The notes under the pieces were generated by a model that made no database searches, had not been told where the DNA came from, and was given only the letters and a program-made list of their open reading frames with translations. The position numbers were made by a program, and so were the translations under genes. A stretch of DNA of 64,000 bases from Triparma columacea (Eukaryota; Sar; Bolidophyceae; Parmales; Triparmaceae): contig BRYA01000074.1 in the NCBI GenBank assembly GCA_030267965.1, positions 1 to 64,000 of the forward strand, written 5' to 3'. Positions 20,253 through 30,755 of the stretch are shown one piece after another (position 1 is the stretch's first letter; each line of letters opens with the position of its first letter).

Positions 20253-22109
20253 ATGTCTCTTATCATAAATAACGCCAGAGTTTGGGCCTGGACGTCAAAA
20301 GAGGACAAACAGGGACAGTTTTCATTATGCTCGGTCAAGATACAAGACGGCTGCTATGTCCAATCTAATAGTAGTAGTAATAACCATTTGCCTTCCTCCC
20401 GGATCATAGACGCTAAGGGCAAATGTCTTCTTCCTGGACTAATAGACTCCCACATCCACGTACAGATGCTTGGTGAGACCAAGTACATGTGCAACCTGTC
20501 GAAGTGTACCTCAATAGAGGGCCCCGGGGGGTTGATTGAAGTAGTGAGGGACCACTGCAGTAAGTACCCTTCCGCATCTAACGTTGTCGGGGTGCACTGG
20601 GACCAGGAGAAGCTCGGAAGGTTCCCTTCCAAGGAGGACCTCGACATGGCGTGCCCTTCCAAGCCTTGCTGGCTGTGGAGGTCCTGCTGGCACATTGGGG
20701 TGGGAAACAGCTTGGTGCTATCGGCGTGCAAGGCGGAGGAGTGGGGGGGGGAGGGGGGGGTGGTTGAGAGGGATGGGGAGGGGGGGCTCACAGGGATTTT
20801 GAAGGAGAGGGCCTGCGAAATTGTGGCGGGGGCGCTGGGGGAAATAAGGGAGGAGGAGAAGGTTAAGCTCATCGAAGAGGGGTTAGAACTCTGCAGGAAA
20901 TCGGGGGTCTCCACGGTGGCGTCGAACGAGCTTAACAAGGGACGGAATGGTGAGAGTGGGCGAAGAGGGAAAACATTGGAGACCAAGTATAATGTTCTAA
21001 CACGCTCGACGCAGCATACGAGCAGATTCACAGGGAAGGAAAGTTGAAGACTCGGGTGTACATGACACCTATGTGTGACGAGCTAATGGTGGAGGACCCC
21101 CCGATGCCGAGTAGCACGGACGACGGGCTGTTGACCTTCAACAGGGTGAAAATATTCGGGGACGGATCTTTAGGAGCAGGAACAGCAGCAATTGCAGGGG
21201 AGGGAGGGAAGGGGAAGGGAGGTGAGAATTGCGCCGCATGCTTCAACGATTGTAATATCGAGTCTTAAACCCTTTCCGCCACTCGATACCCTCGTTACTA
21301 CAGTGTTGATAAACACCGACTCTGAAATGTTGTCGAAAATCAAGCTCGCAGACTCTTTAGGTTGGAGGCTTGAGATCCACGCCATTGGGGACCTGGCAGC
21401 GACCCAGGTCCTCGATGCCCTCGAGGCCGCCGGGGTGGAGCCCTCGAAGAGGCCCATCCTCACTCACTGCCAGGTCCTCTCCGAAACGCTCATTGAACGC
21501 ATGAGGAAGATGAACGTGATTGCCAACGTACAGCCCTCCTTCGTCCCCACTGACATGGAGTGGGTGGAGAAGAGGCTCACTAAGGAGAAGCAGCGCTTTA
21601 GCTACGTGTGGAAGACGCTCATGAATACCGGCGTCAGGGTTGCTGGGGGTTCCGACGCTCCCGTGGAGTCACCATCTCCTCTGCTTGGCATGTACGATGC
21701 CATGAGGAGGCTGTCGAGAGACGGGGAGAGGACCTTTGGGCCGGAGGAGCGCCTTACATTCTCCGAGGCCCTCGCGATGTACACCCTAGAGGGTGCCTAC
21801 GCGTGCGGCGCTGAGGGATCGCTCGGGAGCATCGAGGAGGGATACTTGGGGGACTGCGTGCTGGTGGAGGACGACGAGGACAACGGGTGGGAGGGCCTGA
21901 AGAACATGAAGCCAGCCTTGGTAGTGGTTAACGGGGAGGTCGTGTACGAGAATAAAGGGAATGAGGAGGTGAGGGAGGGGGAGCTGAAAGCGCAGCAATT
22001 GGAAGGACCTTTTATCCCAGGCAAGGGAGGGTTCTTCTGCGCCTGCGTTTTAAGGGGGAAAGCCTGTAACTTGCAGGACTCAATATCGATGGAAGGCTGG
22101 GTTACGTAA
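20253..22109 (+). CDS. YtcJ-type amidohydrolase
   Basis: Three exons: 20253-20949, 21015-21221, 21304-22109; 569 aa. It is a metal-dependent hydrolase of the amidohydrolase-3 family, substrate unknown. Metal and active-site motifs appear in order: LLPGLIDSHIHV (HxH near residue 70), RVKIFGDGSLGAG (Lys in the usual position), LEIHAIGDLA, PILTHCQVLS, RVAGGSDAPVESPSP, and the C-terminal beta domain (GYLGDCVLVEDD, PALVVVNGEVVYE). A Gly/Glu-rich, low-complexity insertion at residues 165-185 and another before exon 3 reflect G-run expansion of the DNA. Divergent pairing with the semialdehyde dehydrogenase might mean a shared catabolic role, which is inference. Confidence 0.85.
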
Positions 22110-22250
22110 ATCTCGCACTGTTTATCACTACAATAGCCAATTTTATATCATGTTGAAGATTGGCGAATTTGGAAGCGCAAACAAAATGGTTCAAGGGGCG
22201 CTTGGGCCGTTTTGAGAGGCGAATCCAAGATCGATAGATTGAGAATTATC

Positions 22251-25200
22251 ATGAGTTGTTTGCTGAACCTCCCTGATCTTCCAATCGACGCTGCTTCCTC
22301 GGAATCGTCAATTGAGGATTCATTGGCTCCATTATGGGCCTTTTTTCCGCCTTCACTTCTTCCTCACGTGCCTAGATCAGCAGCCCCCAGAACTCCGACT
22401 ACCAACCCTTCAGTGGTTCTTATTGCTGACGCGTCAGGCTTCACCAAACTTGCCAATCAGCTGGAGGCAAGCGAGATGTCCTACGTACTTAATCGGTTTT
22501 TTACGCTGATGATAGATGAGCTGTGTGCACACAACATCAGTGTTCTCAAGTTTGCTGGAGATGCCCTAATTTGCCACTGCACGACCCCTACGTGCGCAAT
22601 TGATAGCTTACGATGTGCCTTATCAATGACTAAAACTCTAAACGACTTCGCAGCAACACCCGACCACAAGCTTGGGATCCACGTAGCCATCCTCTTCATG
22701 TTGCCTGGTGAGCTGTCCTTGTGGACACTTGGGAACGAGGGGAGATTAGAGTTTGCGGCCGTCAGTGAGAGAATAGCCGACGCCGGCTTGGTCCTAGATA
22801 ACACCAATGCCGGCGAGGTTGGTTGCAACGCGGCGTTGATTGAGGCTATCAGAAAAGAAGATCACATAGGCATCGAAGTTGAGCACATAGGCTCTCACCC
22901 TACACGTGGGGACTACTTCCGGATTCTGAGCCCCCTCGACCCTTCAGTTTTCCTCCCCCCGACTTCGGCGGAAATACCCACTTTCATTGAAGACGACGAC
23001 TCAATTCTCCACCCATTCATTCCATCTCCTGTCTTAACCTATCACAAGATCGGGCTCGGCTCCCACCTTGCGACGACTCGTTTGATCTCAGTAGTCTTTA
23101 TTTCCCTTAAATCTTACGCCGACTTCGATGCCGCAAATTCCCAGTTTGTTAAAGCCCTCGAAGTCCTGGACAAGCACGCAGGCCTCCTTCGTCAATTTTG
23201 CCCCGACGACAAAAGCACTGTTCTTATTGCAGCATTCGGACCGGCGCCTCTCTCCCACGTTGACGACCCTCACCGTTCTGTACGCTTCGCTTTGGAAACG
23301 CTCGCAACCATCGGGGAACTCAATGCTGGCGTTGCTCGAGGTACTTGCTACTGCGGCGTTCTGGGCAGCCAAAATCGTTGCGAGTACGTCATACTCGGTT
23401 CTGCCGTGAACCTGGCAGCCAGACTCATGGGAGTGAGGTAAGAAAAGACAAGGAGTGAAATAGCTCAGAGAAGATAATGATTACTCATCGAAATTGCTCA
23501 CTTCACTCGCTTGCTCGTCACAGCATGAAAACAAAGAAGCCTGGAGTCATCGTTGACGAGGTCACCTTCAAGGCATTGCGGAACAGCAATGCATTCGCGT
23601 TTGGAGCCCCTCAAGAGCAAGACCTGAAAGGATTTGGGAGTCAAACAATGTACACTGTCAAAGATGGGGATGCGGAGAGTAGCACCGAGAACGAAGATAG
23701 GGACATGAAGATTCAAGGACGGGAGGACGAGATGACAGAAGTCTCCAACAAGCTTGATCAATCGCCGACTCAGTCAGTCTGCATCATCGGTGAAAGCGGG
23801 CTCGGAAAGTCAGCCCTCCTCGCCTCGTATGTCACTTCTACTGCATCAACTGCATTCGTCGTTAACCACAGGCCAACCACCACACAGAAGCAGACACCTT
23901 GGTCAACAGCTCGCAGGCTGTGCCGCGCGTTTAAGAAGCTCACCGTGGGTTTATCGTTAGAGTCGCAGAAATTGATGGGCCTCCTCGACGACGTCTTCCC
24001 TCGGGTGACCTTGGAGAAAATGTCTTCTTCCGGGACGTCACGTCGTCGCTCCTTAGGGTCTCCTCTAACAGTGACGATTCCAGACCTCCCACACACTTCC
24101 ACTTCCGATGCTCTCGATCTCTCTACTCTAACTGGGGAAAGTAGGCAGACGCTCATCATACAGCTTCTAAGCGAACTAGTCAACCTCCACTCATCTGAAC
24201 TTATTTACTTCCTCATTGACGACTGCCACAACGTTGACGCAGCATCCATGAAGTTCCTTTCCTCTTTAAACAGCGAGGAGAAGAATGTCTTCGTAGTATA
24301 CGCAACTTCAAAGGACCCCCCAGAGTCAGTTCCTACGGTGCAGTTGTCACGACTCAAAGACGACTCCATCCTAAAAATCTTTCGCCAGACCTTTGGAAAT
24401 TCCAAAGTTCAGGTCGAGGAACGGTTGTCATCAGCGTTACTGTCAGCAGCCGCAGGATCACCATTGTTCGCAAAAATTCTTTGCAACTTCCTCAAAAAGG
24501 AAAGGCACTTATCATACCATCGCAAAGAAAACCTTTTATCGCTCAACGAACGAGGTCTCGCCGAGATAGCATTGCTACCCTCTGCAATCACGGGTCATCT
24601 CCAGACCATTCTCGATTCCATGTCACCAGAGTCAACGCTTTTGATTCGGTGTGCAACCTTGCTGCACCACAACTTCGAGGAAAACGAGTTGGCAACGTTG
24701 TTCACTCTCGAGCACAATTTACCTCCCCCCCCACATTCTTTCCGCGAGATATTGCAGGCAGGGCTCCTAGAGAGAGATGAGAGAGATAAAGTCACGTATT
24801 CTGTTTCAACCAACCTGGCAAAGTTGATCAACGATTCCATCCCCCACAAGCAATTGAGGTGAGATTTAACGGGGGGGGGGGGGGTTCGGCGAGAAATTGC
24901 GTGTGAACGCACACTTGAGAAATAATGCAGAAACAAAATTCTCACCTATTGTCGACTCCAATTTGCGATTCGCTTTGCTCAACCAACGTAGGTCCCTCCA
25001 TGCCCACTACCTTACGTACCTCGAGGGCGAGGGAGCTCCAGCCACTGAGCTCTTCAGCCACGCAGTGGCTAGTCAGGACGGTCCCCGCGCCCGCCTTCAC
25101 GGTTTGGACGCCGCTTTGTTGCAAAAGAATGCCTTCCTGCTCCACGAGGCTCTAATTACCATCGAGACGGCCGCCAAATTCGAAGCCTCAAACACGACCA

Positions 25201-26810
25201 TGGAAGACGTAGCGAACAGCGCCTCCATCGACCAAACCCTCGGCGAGCTCCTCTGCTGTGTGGACAGGCCCGTGGACGGCCTGCAGTTCCTGGAGCACGC
25301 GATAGAGCTGGTTGGGGAGGTCGTGACGCCCTCCAGCCTACAGTCTGAGAAGGCGCTACAGAATATTCACCTCAAGTACGCCCTGACAAGATCGCCGGCC
25401 ATCACACCAGCTCAGCAACCCCTTCTCCTCACCGCCGCCCTCTGTTACGACCGTCTCGCCCGGATATACTTTCAGACCGGCAAGATAAGCCTCGCTTACC
25501 ACGCTGTCTATCGTGGTCTGAACGTCTCTGAGATTCTCGGCGACGGCGAGGCCATGGCCAAGGCATACTCCACAGTCGCCTTCGTTACCAAGCGCCTCGA
25601 CTATGCTGATAGGGCTCAGACGTCGGCGACGCCGAACTCCCCGACGGCGGCATTCACGCAGATGCTTTACGGGGGGATGCTGATAGGGGAGGGGGCGTTC
25701 GAGGATGCAGGGAAGGCACTGGAGATGGCGATTGAGAGCGCGGGGAAGGTGAGAGACTTTGCTACGCTAGGACTTAGCATGAGCGTGCTGGGGTGGTGCC
25801 ATTACGTTACAGGTGAGTGTGTGGGGGGGGGGGGGGGAAGAGTAAAGGCAGGCGTGAAGAATTGAAGGAAAGACAAAGTCCACCCCATCCTAACCATCAT
25901 GGTCACGTCGCGTCGCTCGTCAACAGGAAACTTCTCTCAGAGCCTTTGCGTAAGCGAATCCATGCTCCAGCTCGGTCTCTCGAAGGCTGACGACAGGTTC
26001 GTAAACTGGGGAACTCACTCGAAGCTCAGGGACTACCTTGCGCTTGAGAGGTTCGAGGAGGCTAGGGAAATGATGGATGAGGTGGAAGCTTTCATTAAGG
26101 GGAAGGGGGGGATGGAGAAACTACTAAACAGCGACCAGATACACTTAACAGGATTCAAAGTAAGGCTAGCCATGGAGTCAGGATCAGTCTCTGAAGTCTC
26201 CGCAGTCCTGACCGAGCACGCTGTTGTCGTTGAGAAGCTCTTCAAGCCCTGCACTCAGCTGGTGGAGTTCGCTGGTCTTTGCGCGATAATAGAGGGCCTT
26301 ATAATGTCCGGCTCAGTTGAACGTTTAGGGAAGTGCCTAACGGCTATGTGTACATACGTTGAGAGTTACCCGATATTCGCGGCAAGGCTACACTTTTATA
26401 GGTGGAGGGGGGGGGGGGGGGAAGAGGAGCTTAAGGAGGCTTGGAGGAAGGCTGTTGAGTACGGGATGGACGTTGAGAAGAGAGAGATAAGAGAGGCTGG
26501 AGGAGGGGGGGGAGAAGAGGGGAGGAGAGTTAGTGTACTGAGGACGGGGAAAATTGAGTTTACGAAGGAAGAACAAATCGAAGAGGAAATGGAGAGAGCG
26601 ATGGGGGGAAGGGGGTGGGGGGAGGTTAGGGATAAAGTGGAGGAGGGGATGAGGGACTTGGAAAAAATTTGGGGGGACGATATTGGGGATGACATCGACC
26701 AAGCTAGAAGGTGGATGGGAGAGGAGCGAGGGAGGAGGAAGCTGGGGGGGAGGGCGGACAAGATCGGTTCTATCATACAGTTCGCGTGTGCGATTATTAA
26801 GAAGGAGTGA
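22251..26810 (+). CDS. soluble-type adenylyl cyclase (class III, ATPase/TPR tail)
   Basis: Four exons: 22251-23437, 23524-24858, 24992-25812, 25927-26810; 1408 aa. The architecture is that of ADCY10-like cyclases: two class III cyclase domains, then a P-loop ATPase, then a long helical repeat region. Domain 1 has VVLIADASGFTKLA and LKFAGDALICH, with both metal-binding Asp residues. Domain 2 has GVARGTCYCGVLGSQNRCEY and ILGSAVNLAARLMG. The ATPase has Walker A GESGLGKSALL (about residue 500) and a Walker B-like ELIYFLIDDCHNVDA. The remainder resembles TPR-type helices. It would make cAMP from ATP; bicarbonate or calcium sensitivity is known for relatives but cannot be read here. The C-terminal exon is G-rich and encodes Gly/Glu runs. 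The start was chosen as the first ATG. Confidence 0.85.
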
Positions 26811-27166
26811 AGTATTGGATTCAGCTAACCATGAGGAGGGAGGAAGATAGCGGGAATAATAATACATTATATGTATGTACATTTTTTCGATAGTAACGGA
26901 GTAATAGCTGACAAATATGTAGCATCTCCGACTCGTCCTCTTCTCTCCCCCCCCCTCCCTGTCTTAACGTTCTCGTTAAAAAACTCCCACCCGTCCTTCT
27001 CTCTCCCCCCCCCCCCTCCCGTGTACATTACGTTACCCGGTTCCCTTTTCACGCACATCTGGATTATTTTCGTACACCAAAATGTCAAAGAGAGTACACC
27101 AAACAAAAACACCTCTCGCACCCTTCATAACTACTACTCTCCCCCTACAATCCCCCCCCCCCACCT
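26811..27166. other. convergent intergenic stretch, pyrimidine-rich
   Basis: The 356 bp between the cyclase stop and the most likely kinase stop holds C/T tracts and no recognisable gene. An alternative last kinase exon could extend into it. Confidence 0.4.
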
Positions 27167-29241
27167 TCACCCCCACCAAACCCCGAATACCCATACCCCA
27201 ACCACGTCATGACGAGCTGAATTCTCCATCACGTCGTAAGCTACGTTTAAGCGTAGAAAGTAAACATCGTTGTTATTTCCGTTGCCGTCGAGTCGAGAAA
27301 GTAGCGAAGTTTGAGTTAGGTCGTCGCGTCGATTGTTCCCATCATCCCACCCCGTTTCCCCCCCCCATCCCCAACTCACCTCGTCCGATCCCGTGCTCGT
27401 ACTGTAAGCTCTCGGTGCCGCTTTCGTAAGCCACGGATGGTTCAGCGCTTGTCTCGCCGTCAGCCTATATTCCGGCGCGTAGCTCAATAAGCTGCATACG
27501 AACGCTTTAGCTTCTTCGCTGACGTCCTTAAACAAGCTTGTTGGGAAGGAGTATGTCCCGGTTATTATACTTTGCTTTATTAAAGCGTCTGAGGAACCGA
27601 AGAAGGGGGGAGCGCCGGAGAGAAGCATGTAGGCGATTACACCGAGAGACCATAAGTCACAGGAATGAGTGTAGGAACGCTTTAAGACTTGAGGGGAAAC
27701 GTAGTAGCTGAAAGGGGGGGGGGGGGGGGAAGGTGAATGATAGGGGGGAGGGACNNNNNNNNNNNNNNNNNNNNNNNNNNNNNNNNNNNNNNNGAAACCC
27801 CCGTGCCCCGCAAACTCCCGGCACGTGTTTTCGTCTCTTATGTTATATGTCGTCTCCCCCCCCTCCCCCGTCCCCCCCCCCCCTCCTCACCTGCTCCCAA
27901 CAACTCTGGTCATATGAACATCTCTCTCAAAGTGCGTACTAAGTCCGAAGTCGATAAGCTTCAAATCGCTCCAAGCGTTCGGGCTCATCAGCACCCAGTT
28001 CTCCAGCTTCAGATCCCTATGCGCAATCCTATGGTCGTGCATATACGTGATCGCGCTAAGCATTTGGCTCAGGCTCTTCGCCGCGTACGCCTCGGTGACT
28101 CCGTGTTTGGGGTGTGTGGTGAGTAGGTGGAAGAGGTCGCCGCCGCGGCCGAGCTCGGTTATTATGAAGAGCTCGTTGTCGATGCAGAGGACGTCGTGGA
28201 GCTGGATTATGAACGGGTGACCGCGGAGCTCCTTAAGGACGCACACCTGGAGGAGGGTCGATAAAGGGGAAGGGGGGGGGGGGAGAAAGGTGAGTCTTGA
28301 GGGGGTGTACAGGGGTAGAGTTTCATTTTTCTCTTCCCCCCCTCCCCCACGCCGGTCTCAAAGCAGCCGTCTCCCCTCTCCCCCCCTCCCCTTCCGTCTC
28401 TCACCTCCTCCTGTAGCTTCGCAATGTATCTTGGGTCAGGTTTAAGTTGCACGCACTTGCTCGCGAACTTCCTCCTCTTCCCGCTCTTGCTTTCCGGTGG
28501 TGCTTCACGGCTGGCTATGCACACCTGACCGTAACTGCCGCGACCGATCACGAGATCACGGTGGAGAAGGTAGGCGGGACGACCGGGGGAATTTGAGGGA
28601 CTTGATTTACCCTGGACTTTTACCAAGGACTTGTCTTGGGCGGATTTGGAGATTACTGAGGAGGAGGGGACCTTGGAGGATGGGACCTTGGAGGTTGGGA
28701 CCTTGGAGGATGGGATCTTCTTTGAAGGGGTCTTCTTCGAGGCTGCTGAGGTAGAGGAGGAGGTATTGGAGGAGACTGATATGGTTGGGCTTGTGTGACG
28801 GTTGTAGTTCTTGTTTGATGATTTGTTGGAGGGTTTGGAAGGAGGTTTGGCGCGGTGTGGTGTAGTGTTGGTGTGTGTAGTGTTATGTTGTGTGTTATGT
28901 GTTGTAATATTGTTTGAATGTGTGTTTGTTTGTGTAGTGTTTGTGATCCCGTCCTTGGTTTTCTTATCTCTCCTTATTTCCTTCTTTATTTGTTGTTGTT
29001 GTGTACTATGTTTGTTATATCCTTTGTTGTTGTTAGTGTTGTTATAATTATTGTTATTACGTCCATTGTTACGCGTATTATTCCCTAAATTGTTGGAGTT
29101 AGGATTGGATATCGTTTCAGTGTTCATTGGAGGAAGCTTTAATTTATCACCCTTTACATCACTATCTGAGTCATCTATATCCATATCGGCACACTTTGAG
29201 GATATATTATCACGCTTGAGAGGATTAAACTTATTAAACAT
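27167..29241 (-). CDS. Ser/Thr protein kinase (CAMK-like) with low-complexity N-terminus
   Basis: Exons: 29241-28405, 28246-27891, 27707-27167; 577 aa in this model. Residues 1-235 are Asn/Thr/Ser/Lys-rich, with repeated SSKVP units. The kinase domain follows: glycine loop IGRGSYGQVCIA, catalytic loop HRDLKLEN, metal motif DFGLS, then YYVSPQVL and DLWSLGVIAYMLLSG. The APE motif reads SPQ, so its Glu is replaced by Gln. Subdomain order and the PEYRLTARQALNHPWL end are CAMK/SNF1-like. The second intron contains the 39-base assembly gap and long G/C runs; frame and motif continuity across it are good. The C-terminus after HPWLTKAAPR is uncertain: either read-through to 27167, or a splice at a GTGAG after SDE. 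Confidence 0.78.
27755..27793. other. assembly gap (39 N)
   Basis: Run of unknown bases inside the kinase's second intron, about 20 bases from a long poly-G on the plus strand. Confidence 0.99.
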
Positions 29242-29486
29242 GGCTACAATGAGGACCAAATGATGAAACAATGAAACAACTTTCGCTTTCAAACCCAAAA
29301 TTATCTCAGTCGACTCTTGGGAAGAATTTGGGGACTGATTTGGGCATTTGGCAAGAAAACTGTATCAGGCTGTAATTATAACGATTATTAACTTTTCAAG
29401 CGAGCTACGCAAACTATTCACCAAAACCTTCCTGATCCACGCTATACCCTAGCTCAAAGGACTATCAGGGCACAACATTCATCCAA

Positions 29487-30350
29487 ATGCCCGCAGTTGT
29501 GTACACTGGTAAAGAGAAATTCTCTAACAATGAGGAGATCACAGAGGTGACTATCGCACAAGGAGTAACCTCCATTGCACCTGGCGCCTTCGAGGGATGC
29601 TTCTCCCTCATGTTCATCACAATTCCGGACTCAGTGACAACGATTAACAAGTTTGCCTTCTACGAATGCTCCTCCCTCACGGCTATCACCATCCCGGACG
29701 GAGTGACAACTATTGGCGATTACGCCTTCGCACATTGCTCCTCCCTCACGGCCATCACAATCCCAGATGGAGTGACGAGGATTGGCGATTTCGCCTTCTT
29801 CTTCTGCTCCTCCCTCACGGCCATCACAATCCCGGACGGAGTGACATACATTAGCAACAACGCCTTCAGAGGATGCTCCTCCCTCACGGCCATCACCATC
29901 CCTAATGGAGTGACAACGATTGAGTATTGCGCCTTCTTCGGATGCTCCTCCCTCACGGCCATCACAATCCCGGACTCAGTTACGGACATTGGCTTTCGTG
30001 CCTTCAGAGATTGCGTAGTCCTAACGAAACTCAGTCTATCTCCCGCTGTCTCCATCGGTGGAGACTGCTTCTTGGACTGCGCTGCCTTAATCGCTGCTGC
30101 TGCTGATAAAAACATGCTGACTGTCCCGGACCTTCTCCATTACAGGTGGCACCGCAATATCGCTGTTATCGAACGCGTCAACGCTCTTCTGTGCCTCAAG
30201 GGAACCTGGGATCACGTGGAGAATCCACCAAGGAGATCGGCTAGAAAGCGGAAGCGAACTGACGGAGTTGAAGCACCAGCGCTAAGGGCAACTGAGACAC
30301 GTGAGAAGATCCCGAAAGTTTTGTGGAGAGTAATTCTGGAATTTCTGTGA
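29487..30350 (+). CDS. BspA-like leucine-rich-repeat protein 1 (short)
   Basis: Single exon, 287 aa. A short N-terminal strand (VVYTGKEKF) leads into one degenerate and about six full 23-residue LRR_5/BspA repeats of the form CSSLTAITIPDGVTTIG.YAF. A degenerate cap repeat (LTKLSLSPAVSIGGDCF) and a conserved 90-residue C-terminal domain follow. That domain has a basic cluster (RRSARKRKR), a candidate nuclear localisation signal, and ends KIPKVLWRVILEFL, which resembles the first helix of an F-box. No signal peptide or membrane anchor is present, unlike bacterial or Trichomonas surface BspA proteins. It is divergent from the kinase (245 bp between starts). It is the first of a tandem family here. 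Confidence 0.88.
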   Translation: MPAVVYTGKEKFSNNEEITEVTIAQGVTSIAPGAFEGCFSLMFITIPDSVTTINKFAFYECSSLTAITIPDGVTTIGDYAFAHCSSLTAITIPDGVTRIGDFAFFFCSSLTAITIPDGVTYISNNAFRGCSSLTAITIPNGVTTIEYCAFFGCSSLTAITIPDSVTDIGFRAFRDCVVLTKLSLSPAVSIGGDCFLDCAALIAAAADKNMLTVPDLLHYRWHRNIAVIERVNALLCLKGTWDHVENPPRRSARKRKRTDGVEAPALRATETREKIPKVLWRVILEFL

Positions 30351-30755
30351 AGTCTTAATTGTTGTGAATGTAATGTGAATTGTTCCATTTTTTATTCTCT
30401 CCTCCTCCTTCTTTCCTCCATCTTTTTCTCTCCTTTTTTTGACCATCAATATGAGTCGACCAGAATTAACAGGATCGGCATCAAACTTCTGTAATGATAC
30501 AGAAGCACGAAAGTATGATACTATGAGATGGGTAAACAAAGGAGGGATGGACAAAGAGGGAGGGATTATTTCAGTCTGGAGTCCGGATGGAGGGAAGATT
30601 TGGCAACAAAACTAAAAAGTGTATCATTGGCTGTATTATAACGATTATTAACTTTTCAAGCGAGCTACGCAAATTATTCACCAAAAACTTCCTGATCTAC
30701 GCTCAAGCACTATCAAAGCCTAGCTCAAGCACTGTCAGGGCACCACTTTCTCCAA

